From: Dioscorea cayenensis subsp. rotundata | Lineage: Eukaryota > Streptophyta > Magnoliopsida > Dioscoreales > Dioscoreaceae | DNA length: 64,000 bases | NCBI RefSeq assembly: GCF_009730915.1 | Contig: NC_052473.1 | Span: forward strand, 17,566,100 to 17,630,099 | Direction of reading: 5' to 3' | Shown: in pieces, positions 27,337-39,000 of the stretch | Layout of the letters: each line of letters begins with the position of its first letter | How positions within the stretch are numbered: the first letter of the stretch is position 1 | Notes under the pieces: model-generated | What the model was told of the DNA's origin: nothing | Database searches by the model: none | What the model saw: the letters and a program-made list of their open reading frames with translations, nothing else | Made by a program: the position numbers and the translations under genes

Positions 27337-27889
27337 GGTTAGGGTTTGCTATTAGCTTTGAGTGTGTGAGTGTATATATGTAGAGAAGGGATGGATATCA
27401 AGTAAAGGTTAACAATGCATGCATGTATATATGCATACTTTGTTAATTTCACTATTTGAGAAATCTAGGATATGTCTTATAGACTTGAGAGTTGAGAATC
27501 ATGAACAAGAAGGATAAGAGAATAAGGAAGAAAGATAATGTATTTGGAGGACTATAGGTGAGGGAACTCATGCACTACTACTTTAAAAAACAAGAATAAC
27601 TTGAATAACTTGTGATGTGAGGCCATATATCTATCAAGTGTAGGACCTTTTTTCAATACCTCAGGATCATCTAAGATTATATGATCATGATCTAGTGTTG
27701 CAGAGATGGAAGAAATCAAAATATAAGAAATGAAGAGAATGAGAAAGAGATGGGATTCATAGGAAGCTATGTTTTAGAAAACAATTTATTGTGAAGCCAT
27801 GTTTGGAGAGAAAGAGATAGAATAGTGAGAGTGTTGGGTCCCTTTGAGAAGACACTCCACATGCTTGCACATGGTATCCATAACCCCAC

Positions 27890-27911
27890 TCACACACACA
27901 CACACACACAA
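27890..27911. repeat. (CA)n microsatellite
   Basis: A CA dinucleotide run of about 22 bp lies upstream of the minus-strand bHLH gene. It is one of very few non-AT dinucleotide repeats in the window. Confidence 0.9.
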
Positions 27912-30641
27912 ACTAAGTGATCGAACACCTTATAAGTGATATAGTTCTCTAACTTTAAGTTCTTTATTATTATTATTATTTTTTATTTTTTATTTTTTGT
28001 CAAAGGAGTTCTTTTTTTTCTTCTTTTTTTTGATTTAAAATAAAAGAAATAAAACACAACAATTCTAAAGAGATAACCACGTCTATCAAGAAAACAAAAA
28101 GAAACACGTGATCACTCTCCCCATATCCTCACAACAGAGAAGATATATATATATGTGTAGTGTGTTGGTGTAGAAAACCATTGAAAGAATAGATATATAT
28201 ATATATATATATATAATCAAATTCCAACAATCATGGAGTTGATTGGGTGGAAATTTGAGTTTATTTATATTATATTATTTTGAGCATAACTTAAGAACAA
28301 AGCCTTAAGTTGTGGTAGAAAATAACTGAGGGTCAAAATATATATATATATATATGCTCACACACACATGATACTTGATAATAGGATGGAAGCAAAAGTG
28401 AGATGGCAGGATCCGGAAAACATGGTGGAGGTGGGGGCTATTTCCTTTTTTCTCTTCACTTCATTGGCTTTGTGGAAAGATAATTTATCCTCCACATGGT
28501 GTCCACATGGATGTTCTTAGTCTTTGTAGTTAAAACAAAGGCCCTATTTATTGCTCCTTAATTACTGTCTTAATTATCTATCAATATCACAATGCATGTG
28601 TACTTGATTGGAGTACTTCTAACCACTCTTTTTTTTTCATTTACCGTGCATTTTAAAATCATGTTTTAAGGAGTTCTATAACTACGTAAAACAATGATGC
28701 AAATTAAGGGGTATTGGCTTTTGGATTAAAAAAAAAAAACTTGAGTATAAATGTTATATAATCTACTTTTGTTAAGGTTATAATTAGTGCATGCCATTCA
28801 AATTGTGAAGATTACTTAATTTCTTTTGTCATTGGATTCCAATTTCTATATGGCCTTCTAATCCTTGTCCTTTTCCTTATTTTGATTATATAACCTTTTC
28901 TAGGTCATAAACAACATGCTTAGTGCTTTAATGTTAGTAACTTATTGGTATAATATATAAAAGTCCAATTATGATACATCTAATAATTAATTCCAAACTC
29001 CACACTATAATACCATATATAAATATATATGAAATTTTTTTAAAATTATTTTTAAGGATTAGTAATATACTTATATTTTTATTAAACTATTATGTCAATG
29101 TAATATGCAAGTTGTACCTTAACTTTAGGGGTAGGGTTTACTCTAGCCACATGTTGCTATGGCAATGATACATGAAGGTCTGATCATGCTAACACATGGT
29201 CACACATGGAGGGCTCCATATGCCCCCACAAAGGTATGCATTCCATAGGGCTTGAATCATTTTGACGTTAGGGGACCCCAAATTTAGGTCACTCCTTGAG
29301 GAATAGTTTTGTCATGGTATTGTTAATTAGCCTTCTTAAGCTACATCTAGCTACTTTGTGTGTGTGTGTGTATATATATATGATATTTTTCATTATTTTG
29401 TTTATAATAATTAATGAAGTGTGCCAATATATCTAATTAAAGTGGTTGTTTAATAAAACTAGATGAAGCTTGTCACCTTCTTTATGCCTAAACAATTTGT
29501 TTGGTATATATTATTATTATCCAACTATTTTTAGTACTATTGGCTCTATTAACGTTGGAGCTATCTATGCCTAATTATTGTGTTTTTGTTTTGTTTTATC
29601 ATACATCTCTCTTTGTATGAGATTCTCGGTACTTGTGTTTTATTAAGTTTTGTATTATAGAATTAATTTGTCTAATGAACATATTATTAGAGATAATAGT
29701 TTTATAAATAAAACCATTAGCACGAATATGCAAGTTTAAATGCTTATTCATTGGTGCCAAAATGGCACAAAACAAGAACTATTGGCTAACCATAATACTA
29801 TTGAATATATATTTAGTGAACTCAAGTTTATTGTTACCCTGTTTTATTTTATTTTTCTAAATATAGATAAATTATAAAATATTAAGGAAAATAAAATAAC
29901 TGAAGCTAATTTGATAAAAATAAGATTGATAAAAAAAAATTATTCCGTCATTTAATCTATCTTTTTCTTTTAAATATATATTTGGTAGTAGTCGAATTTC
30001 AATTATTGTATGTTGTAAATATATTATATTAACAAGAAGCGAACAAAAATATCAATAATATCATAGTTTAATTCTTAGGTTGTGATCATACTTATGTTTA
30101 CAAATAGACCGATCGATTTCTTTTTTAATTTTTTAATATAATATACTTATGCAAAAGATGATGACACATCCCATAGTTTCTTGGAAGAGTTTCAAGAAAT
30201 GGCCTTAAGCAGAGGAATGTTGACAAACTTCTTCAAAATATTTAAAAGGAAGTTTGTCTCTTTATCATCAATGAGATCATGCACTATTGCATGGACTTGG
30301 TCACTGATCCTTTGGCCACCATTTATGCTAATTAAGCCTCCTCACTTATTATGAAGTTGGTTTTTTTCTCATTGTTTTGGATCTATCTTTGCATGCAATA
30401 AGTTTAGTAGGTGAGTGTCTTTCTAGGCAAGTGGGAAACCCTAATTTATCCTCTTCTTACATATAGATCAAATCAAGACAAAAGATCCAGAATGGACTCA
30501 TGGTAAAACAATTAGCCAAATATGGTACAGAATTAATTTTGTGGGGTTCATCAATATCATTTTTAATTCTCAAATTTTTTGAGATCTCTATAATTTTAAC
30601 ATATGGATTTTTTTTATAATTGAAGTGTTAAACAATTTAAG

Positions 30642-31210
30642 TTAAAATCAAATTCAAATATAGTCACATAAAATTCAAATAAACTAGAATTAGTGAATTA
30701 CCTTATTTATAAACTTATATATTTATTTATTATTAATATTTGGTTTGATTAAAGGATTGAACACAATTAAAAGACTTTGATTAAAAAAAATTTTAGTCAA
30801 GATTAAACTCAAATATAACCACATACAATTCAAATCAACTCGAATCAATCTAATTATAAACTTATTTATTTATTTATATTTTGTTTGATTGAAAGATTGA
30901 ACACAACTAAAAGGCTTTGATTAAAAAAAAAATTAGTCAAAATCAAACTCAAATATAATCATATAAATTCAAATCAGCTTGAATCAACCTACCTATAACT
31001 TTAATTATTTATTTATTAGCAATGTTTTATTTGATGAACGATTGAACACAAGTAAAAGACTAATTCAATTGAAAAAAATCAAGTCACATTAAATATATAT
31101 AATCACATAAAATTTAAAGTAGCGCCAATCAACCTACTAATAACCTTAATTATTTAATTAATTAATTCTTATTATTATTCGGTTTGATTGAAGGATTGAA
31201 CACAATTAAT
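30642..31210. repeat. Diverged tandem repeat, four units of about 140-156 bp
   Basis: The block (T)TTGATT(A/G)AA(G)GATTGAACACAA(T/C)TA recurs at 30742, 30882, 31026 (variant) and 31181. Between these, AAATTCAAATATAGTCACATAAAATTC-like blocks recur near 30650, 30805, 30942 and 31090. The order of blocks is kept in each unit, while units differ by substitutions and small indels. No coding frame crosses it. Confidence 0.85.
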
Positions 31211-31215
31211 TGAAA

Positions 31216-31243
31216 GCACGCATGCATGCACATGCATGCGTGC
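31216..31243. repeat. Inverted repeat of RY motifs, 13-bp perfect arms
   Basis: The arm GCACGCATGCATG (31216-31228) is followed after two bases (CA) by its exact reverse complement (31231-31243). The dyad contains CATGCATG twice, so it carries several CATGCA RY cores, the binding site of B3 factors of the ABI3/FUS3/LEC2 group. It abuts the end of the tandem repeat at 30642-31210. Confidence 0.85.
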
Positions 31244-31309
31244 AAGAATTATATATAGGGTTCATATGTGGGACACCTAGGAGGAGGACCTATATATAAA
31301 TATAAATAT

Positions 31310-31315
<6 letters not shown>

Positions 31316-31347
<32 letters not shown>
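31316..31347. repeat. (AT)n microsatellite
   Basis: An AT dinucleotide run of about 32 bp, one of the longest in the window, lies about 75 bp past the RY palindrome. Confidence 0.9.
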
Positions 31348-31349
<2 letters not shown>

Positions 31350-32557
31350 TGCTAGCTAGTTTAAAAAGGGTTGGCATAGTATGTGACCGCACAAGTGAAG
31401 GTTGTTGAATTTCCTCCAGACATAAAGATGTGACTAAACTAATTATCCATGTTGATCGATGTATGCATGTGTATCCCCGCCCCCACAACTAGGTCTATAT
31501 ATCAATAAGCTAACTTCATTTGGACTGGCTTGAATTCACAAATTGGATTTACCATGAAGTGAAGTTGAGAGTTTATTTATGCTTACATCCACATGCTTAG
31601 TATTTCAATTAATTTCTTGAAAAAAATTTAACAGGAGTACTTACTTCATCATCTATTAGTATATAAATATATACATAACTTCAATATATTAATTCGCAAG
31701 ATCTTAGTGTGATTTAACGTATATTTTTCTTAAAATTTAATATATTAAACCTCTTGCATTATAAACTTTTGTTGCAAATAACCATCTTACATTAACAGAA
31801 TATATTGTGAATTATATTGTTTATTTTTTATTAAGTTATGAATTATAATTGTCGTAAATATCCAAACATTCTTTTTCATTGAAAAATATAAAATCAAAAT
31901 CAAAAAAGAAAATTGTATTAGAATTATCTTTATACTATAAATAATTTAAAAAATAAAAATAAACATATATTTTTAAATTTTTGAAAAAAAAAATATAAAA
32001 TGACCAAGATATATTTAAATAGTGAAATTATTTTTATCATTGAACACATCCATATTAAATAGTAGGTTTGACAAAAGTGGTTATTTGCAAAGAAAGTGGA
32101 TAACATGATAGGTTTCACCAAACATTGACAAAGATGATTGTTAAATATCAGTAAACATATAAAACATGAGAGTTTATAAAGCATTTTATATTTCAACTTT
32201 GTAATTGTTGTATCTCGAAGAAGGCTATATATATTGTACCTCAATTGAATTAATTTGATAGAAACAATAGTCTCTTAAATTGATTACTCAAAAAGCAAAA
32301 TTGTTCCTTCACCAAAGGAGCATAATTAATTACAAGTAAACCAAGCTTCCTAGTTTCAAATTGTTTGTCTTGTGTGCATGTGATATGTTCTTGTAGTTCT
32401 TACTTTGTTACGTCATGTACTCTCTAAGTTTTATTAAATACATTGAGTTGATATTAATCTTAATTATAATACAATTATATGTGAGGTTCTAGATAGAGAT
32501 GACATACAAAATAATAGAGAGAAGGAGAAGTATTAAAAGTTTATGTACGTAGGTCTA

Positions 32558-33557
32558 NNNNNNNNNNNNNNNNNNNNNNNNNNNNNNNNNNNNNNNNNNN
32601 NNNNNNNNNNNNNNNNNNNNNNNNNNNNNNNNNNNNNNNNNNNNNNNNNNNNNNNNNNNNNNNNNNNNNNNNNNNNNNNNNNNNNNNNNNNNNNNNNNNN
32701 NNNNNNNNNNNNNNNNNNNNNNNNNNNNNNNNNNNNNNNNNNNNNNNNNNNNNNNNNNNNNNNNNNNNNNNNNNNNNNNNNNNNNNNNNNNNNNNNNNNN
32801 NNNNNNNNNNNNNNNNNNNNNNNNNNNNNNNNNNNNNNNNNNNNNNNNNNNNNNNNNNNNNNNNNNNNNNNNNNNNNNNNNNNNNNNNNNNNNNNNNNNN
32901 NNNNNNNNNNNNNNNNNNNNNNNNNNNNNNNNNNNNNNNNNNNNNNNNNNNNNNNNNNNNNNNNNNNNNNNNNNNNNNNNNNNNNNNNNNNNNNNNNNNN
33001 NNNNNNNNNNNNNNNNNNNNNNNNNNNNNNNNNNNNNNNNNNNNNNNNNNNNNNNNNNNNNNNNNNNNNNNNNNNNNNNNNNNNNNNNNNNNNNNNNNNN
33101 NNNNNNNNNNNNNNNNNNNNNNNNNNNNNNNNNNNNNNNNNNNNNNNNNNNNNNNNNNNNNNNNNNNNNNNNNNNNNNNNNNNNNNNNNNNNNNNNNNNN
33201 NNNNNNNNNNNNNNNNNNNNNNNNNNNNNNNNNNNNNNNNNNNNNNNNNNNNNNNNNNNNNNNNNNNNNNNNNNNNNNNNNNNNNNNNNNNNNNNNNNNN
33301 NNNNNNNNNNNNNNNNNNNNNNNNNNNNNNNNNNNNNNNNNNNNNNNNNNNNNNNNNNNNNNNNNNNNNNNNNNNNNNNNNNNNNNNNNNNNNNNNNNNN
33401 NNNNNNNNNNNNNNNNNNNNNNNNNNNNNNNNNNNNNNNNNNNNNNNNNNNNNNNNNNNNNNNNNNNNNNNNNNNNNNNNNNNNNNNNNNNNNNNNNNNN
33501 NNNNNNNNNNNNNNNNNNNNNNNNNNNNNNNNNNNNNNNNNNNNNNNNNNNNNNNNN
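32558..33557. other. Assembly gap (1000 N)
   Basis: Exactly 1000 consecutive N bases. The round number suggests a scaffold placeholder whose true size is unknown. Anything between the bHLH region and the TPS upstream region may be missing here. Confidence 0.99.
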
Positions 33558-33667
33558 TTGATAAACAGTGACAATCCTCCAACATCAAAGACTCAACTCA
33601 CAAGGTCTTCTTATTTTAATGAAAAATTTATATTATCTTCACATAGTTTTTCAAAAGATATAACCTA

Positions 33668-33696
33668 CTAATAATAATAATAATAAATCCCAAAAC

Positions 33697-33755
<59 letters not shown>
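33668..33755. repeat. (AAT)n and (ATT)n microsatellites in inverted arrangement
   Basis: A short AAT run (33668-33686) is followed after about 13 bases by an ATT run of about 55 bp (33700-33755). The two are complementary and could fold into a stem. They lie 110-200 bp from the assembly gap and could have contributed to the assembly break. Confidence 0.85.
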
Positions 33756-33756
<1 letters not shown>

Positions 33757-35086
33757 ATCACATCCTAATAATTCTTCCAACAAAAAAGGTTTAAACTTGT
33801 GTCATAATAAAATAAAATCAAAAAGTATCAAAAAGAGAAATCAAAAAAGGCATCCAATGAATTAGAAACATTTGACCCAAATTCCACAAAATTCTCCTCA
33901 CAAGCAATTTTTTTTTTTTAAAAAAAAAAAGGTATTATGTGAAGGATATTCATAGAACCTTTAATGGTGTTAAATAATTATTAATTAATAACCTAATCCT
34001 ATGTGGTTAGTGGACCTAATTTTCCCATTTGGAGTCCACCATGGATTATCATGAACCCCATAAAATTAGGTGCTCTGTGGGTCCCTTTCCATTGGATTGA
34101 GCCTAATCCAAATGACCATCAATTTATTACTAATTTATTATTTAGTCAATAATTAATAATTTGTTATTATTATATTCATTAGTCTTCTTAATCTAATCCT
34201 AAGTTCCTAATCCTTCCTCTTCTCGAACCATCTCCTTAATTTTCCTCCTCCTTATCCTGTTCCGCCGGACCAACTTAAGATTATAACAAGTTAACAACGC
34301 TGTCTTTTATCATTGGACTTCGTTAGTTAAAATGCCTTCTTAGCGTAGCGTACCTTTAATGGCCCAGTTTTAGCTCTCCGGATAAAGTGGGCCCCACCAT
34401 CGTAGTTTCAGATAACGATCGCCCCTACCGTTGATGGGCCCCCACCCAACTCTTCACGGGTCGGATCCGTTCCTTTCCTTTGGATTCAAACCCGAATCCG
34501 TAAAGGATTACTTAATTTAATTTAAAGATGAGATGATAATTCATAAACTCCTAGTTTTTGGGCAACGATGTCAAAGGGACATATAAGTATGATGATGCAC
34601 CGGTTACAATAATTTAATGACCTTCTAAAAATTTATTATGTGGTAGCAATTAACACGCGGGACAATTAGAAATTGCTACCTACATCAAGTATTGATATGG
34701 TAATTTTTATAATATCCAACAGTATGTTTATACAGTATTATACAGTAGTGCGGTACAAGAGATTCGACCTTACGTCACATATATAAATATATATTATTTA
34801 TGGTAATTTTTATGAAACTATTTAGTGGTTGTTAGTTTAGTAGTTTCATTGGATAATATTTTTCGTATTTTTAAGATAATTTTTTTTTAATAAATAAATA
34901 AATAAAATAATTCGCACATTCAGTTCAGGGTATGGGGATTCGGATCCGAACCCGAAATCCGAAACCCGGTAAAAACGCGTAACGGATTCGGGTTACGAAG
35001 TGTCGGGTCACGCGCGTGAGCCCCCGTCGGCACGGCGCCGCACACCGCCTTTTTTTTTTATATATAAAAAAAGGTCAAACCCGGCA
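33756..35086. other. Distal upstream region of TPS, rising GC content
   Basis: No gene is seen. From about 34260 the DNA becomes GC-richer, with GGCCCA/TGGGCC cores (near 34358, 34389, 34435) and a 13-bp inverted pair AACCCGAATCCGT (34489-34501) / ACGGATTCGGGTT (34982-34994). The segment 34930-35060 is CpG-rich with GGATCCG and ACCCGAAA-type repeats. Confidence 0.5.
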
Positions 35087-35726
35087 ACGTGGCGACAAGG
35101 GCACCACGCCACGTCATCCTCAAGGACGCATGACGTGTCACCCAGCCCGATGGTGGGGGCCACGTGGCATGTCGGGAGTGTGGGCCCCTCCAACGCGTCG
35201 TGGTAATAACCGGTCAAACCGAGGCGGCATCGCCCCTACACCGCGCCACACGTGCCGAGTCGTGGGCTGGCGAACCACGTCTCCACTTGTCTCACCGCTG
35301 CGGGCCCCACTCATCACCCGCACCGTTGTATCACATCACGCCACGTGGATATCGTTACATGTGGACGCCCGTGATTGCGGGGAACCATAGTGGGTGCGTT
35401 CTTGGGGTCCTGTTTCAGAGGCCAGCTGGTTCTTATCCAATTGGGTGGGGGCCAGTAAGCGGCACGCTCATCATCGTGACACGTGTCCAACTTGTATTCG
35501 AAGTTTAGAAACGCCAGATTACCATTCTATCCTCTTCTTTATAATTTACTTTTTTTTTTTTCTTCCCTTTTATCAATCCAACATACTCTTACCAACAACT
35601 TACCCTCCCATAATTTAACATAATTTTAAAAAATAAAAAAAATTAATCTTTTTTAAAAATAATGAGAGGATTCACACGTTTGGTGAGCCACACCAGAAAA
35701 TCCCCAAAATGAAAACTATCCACGTG
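35087..35726. promoter_or_regulatory. ACGT-core / G-box cluster upstream of TPS
   Basis: Nine ACGT cores lie in 640 bp: at 35087, 35111, 35133, 35162, 35250, 35277, 35343, 35481 and 35722. Five are full CACGTG G-boxes (35161, 35249, 35342, 35480, 35721). Two sit in longer perfect palindromes: GCCACGTGGC (35159-35168) and GACACGTGTC (35478-35487). The stretch 34990-35500 is also CpG-rich, unlike nearly all other intergenic DNA here. ACGT elements bind plant bZIP and bHLH factors. The island ends about 300-550 bp before the TPS start, so it is the likely TPS promoter. Function is inferred. Confidence 0.7.
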
Positions 35727-35980
35727 ATCTGAGTGAATAGATGAATCAGCCCTTAAAAACCGGAATATGATAATTAATAAATAAATATAAAATAATAATA
35801 ATAATAATAATAATATCTTGAGTTGAGATATATATCCAGTAATGTCCAATTTGGTAATTTCGTCCACCTTTATCCAAAACCCCCCCACTACTGGCTACTC
35901 CCGGTCATCCCTTCACAACTCTCCCTTAAATTCTCCCCGTTCTTATCCCCTTCTCCTTCTCTTTCTCTTCATCTCGCGTG

Positions 35981-36010
35981 ATGCTTCTTCTCCTTCTCCT
36001 CCTCCGTTAA
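35981..36010 (+). promoter_or_regulatory. Nine-residue leucine-rich upstream ORF in the TPS leader
   Basis: ATG at 35981 opens MLLLLLLLR and stops at TAA 36008-36010, 15 bases before the TPS ATG. It lies in a CU-rich leader. It has G at -3, whereas the main ATG has C at -3 and C at +4, so scanning ribosomes might initiate at the small frame. Whether the transcript starts upstream of it is not known. Confidence 0.5.
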
Positions 36011-36025
36011 CTATTCCGTCTACTC

Positions 36026-39000
36026 ATGCCGTCACGCTCGTGTTCCAATCTCCTCGACCTCGCCGAGTCGAGCTCGGACTACACCGATCCAACTCGTCTT
36101 CACTCACCTCGTCTTCCCCGAGTCATGACTCTTTCCAACGTTCTCTCCGACGATTCACTCGAATCGCCGCCGTCATCCCCATCTCTAACTCGCCGGATCA
36201 TCGTTTCCCATCGTCTCCCACTCCGCGTTTCCCCACCGGTCCCTCCTTCCCGTATCCCCTCCTTCTCTCTCGACCCCGATTCCATCTCCATCCTCCTCCT
36301 CTCCGGCTTGCCGGAGACGGCCACCGTTCTTCACGTCGGCACCTTCCCCCTCTTCGTCTCGCCGGACCTCCAAGAGGAGATCGCCGAGCTCCTCCTCTCC
36401 CGTTTCCACTGCGTCCCCGTTTTCGTCCCCCCGGAAACCCACTCCTTGTTCTACCATTCCTTTTGCAAACGCCATCTATGGCCACTACTCCACTCTCAGC
36501 TCCCTCTCGCCGTCTCCGGCTCCGGCCCAGCCCCTTTTCCGACCAACCTCTGGCGTGCCTATGTCTCCGCCAACAAGCTCTTCGCTGACAAGGTGCTTGA
36601 GATCACCAACCCTGACGATGATCTCGTTTGGATCCACGATTATCATCTCATGGCTCTCCCTACGTTTCTCCGCCGGCGATCACCGCGGATCAAGCTAGGG
36701 TTCTTCCTCCACTCCCCTTTCCCCTCGTCGGAGATCTTCAAGACTCTTCCTTCCCGTGAGGAACTTCTCCGGGCACTCCTCAACGCTGACCTCGTCGGAT
36801 TCCATACCTTTGATTATGCTCGCCACTTCCTCTCCTGCTGCTCTCGTCTTTTAGGTCTTGATTACGCCTCAAAACGCGGTCATCTTGCGATTGAGTACTA
36901 TGGCCGGACGGTCACCGTCAAGATCCTCCCCACCGGGATTCACGTCGGCCGGCTCCACTCCAACGCTGAGTCATCGGAGACGAAATCCAAAGTTTCCGAG
37001 CTCGTCGATAGGTATTACGGCAAGATCGTGCTGTTGGGTATCGACGACATGGATGTGCTCAAAGGCATCGGGCTCAAGTTCCTCGCCATGGAACGCTTGC
37101 TCGAGGACCACCCATCTCTGCGCGGCAAGGTCGTCTTCGTCCAGATCGCCAACCCTGCTCGCAGCCAGGGCACCGACATCCAGCACGTTCAAGACCAGAC
37201 TCACTCCCTCGCCACCCGCATCAACGCTCGATTCGGCTACGAGGCCATCGTTCTCATCGATGGCCCCGTGCCCACGCTCGAGAAGGTCGCATACTACGCC
37301 GTCGCCGAGTGCTGCGTTGTCAATTGCATCCGTGATGGCCTCAATTTGGTTCCCTACAAGTACACTGCTTGTCGCCAATGGAGCCCTGCTCTTGAATCAA
37401 AGCCAAAGAAGAGTGTCATTGTAGTCTCAGAGTTCATCGGTTGCTCGCCGTCTCTCAGTGGTGCCATTAGGGTCAATCCTTGGAATGTGGATGATGTTGC
37501 AGAGGCCTTGAATCTTGCCATCACTATGCCGGAATCCGAGAAGCAGCTCCGGCACGATAAGCATTACAAGTATGTGAGTTCCCATGATATTGCTTACTGG
37601 GCTCGTTCCTTTGATCAGGATTTGCAGAGAGCTTGCCAGGATCACTACCTCAAGAGGTGTTGGGGAATTGGTTTTGGATTGAGCTTCAAAGTGGTTGCTC
37701 TTGGACCGAATTTTCGGAAGCTCTCTGTAGAACACATTTCTTCCGCTTACCGGAGGACCAGTAGCCGGCTGATTCTATTGGATTATGATGGTACAATGAT
37801 GCCTCAGACTTCGATTAGTAAGACCCCTAGTGATGAGGTTATCTCGGTGTTGAATGCATTGTGTGCTGATCCGAAGAATGTCGTTTTTGTCGTAAGTGGT
37901 CGGGGGAAGGATTCACTGAGCAAGTGGTTCGCGTCTTGTGACAAATTGGGGATCTCCGCCGAGCATGGATACTTCACAAGGTATCGCCTTTTTTGTTTTA
38001 TTCGATTGCGAACCTCTCTTTCATGATTATATTTGCTAAATTTAGTTGGCTGAATGTCGATTAAAATAGCTATATAACTTGGTAGGTTGAAGAATGAAAC
38101 AATTGAGCTACTGAATATAGAATGCCAGTGGTTGTTGACAATGCATCATGTCATAGAAACATTATTCAATGTGCCAATAAACTCAACCATTTGAAAACAC
38201 TGATAACTGTTGTTGTTCATATACACATTAGTCATTTGTATTATTAATATCTTTGTGCACACCATGATTGATTGATTGCAAAGAAATTGTTGAATGTTTA
38301 TTGAAATGCTTTGTTGGTTGGTGGTTTGTAGATGGAGTAAGGATTCTCCATGGGAGTCATGTATGATGCCCTCAGACTTTGATTGGAAAAAGATTGCAGA
38401 GCCAGTAATGAAGCTTTATACAGAGACAACGGACGGTTCTTATATTGAGCATAAAGAGAGTGCACTGGTTTGGCATCATCAAGATGCTGATCCTGATTTT
38501 GGGTCTTGTCAAGCTAAAGAACTCCTTGACCACCTTGAAAATGTGCTCGCCAAGGAGCCCGTTGTGGTTAAAAGAGGCCAGCATATTGTAGAAGTAAACC
38601 CTCAAGTAAGAAAGGATCTGATTCTTGCTGTTTTAAATTGATTTTTCGTATTATGAGTTACGTGCATGATCAGTGTTGTCGCGATCAAGGTAGCTTTCAA
38701 TTGAAAGTGTTGTAGAATTAGGTTCACAAACCAAACATCGCGACACTATTTCGATAATTGTCCATACATATACCTTTTCTTCCTGTCATTCTTTCAAGAA
38801 TGGACCATACATACCGTTTTCTTAGACTTTTCTGGTGCTAATATACTAGTTGTATTTTATCCGTCACTTGCATAACTAATGGTTATCATTAATTTGCAGG
38901 GAATAAGCAAAGGTGTGGTGGTTGAAAATCTAATCTCAACAATGTTGAGCAGAGGTAAACCCCCAGACTTTGTATTATGCATCGGTGATGATCGATCGGA

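Larger units (their letters stand above)
27337..32557. other. Non-coding AT-rich region between the bHLH gene and the assembly gap
   Basis: The first several hundred bases are the presumed promoter and leader of the bHLH gene (minus); TATATACA on the minus strand near 27373-27380 is a weak TATA candidate. The rest has a (CA)n run, a four-unit tandem repeat, an RY palindrome and a long (AT)n run, listed separately. The patch 29120-29330 is less AT-rich but has no coding potential I can recognise. Confidence 0.5.

Noticed and set aside
30642-31210. Regularly spaced repeats considered as a CRISPR-like array
   Set aside because: Units are 140-156 bp, diverged and AT-rich, without short identical repeats and unique spacers, in a plant nuclear sequence.
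32533-33588. Long open frames on both strands across the gap
   Set aside because: They consist of undetermined bases (N) and have no real coding content.
35842-36588. A 248-codon frame starting upstream of and overlapping the TPS start
   Set aside because: It is Pro/Ser/Arg-rich out-of-frame translation of GC-rich DNA; the overlapping TPS frame is a clear family match. Noted only as a possible upstream ATG if the transcript starts before 35842.
36971-37378. Antisense and alternate-frame open frames inside TPS exon 1
   Set aside because: GC-rich coding DNA produces spurious open frames in other frames; none resembles a known protein.
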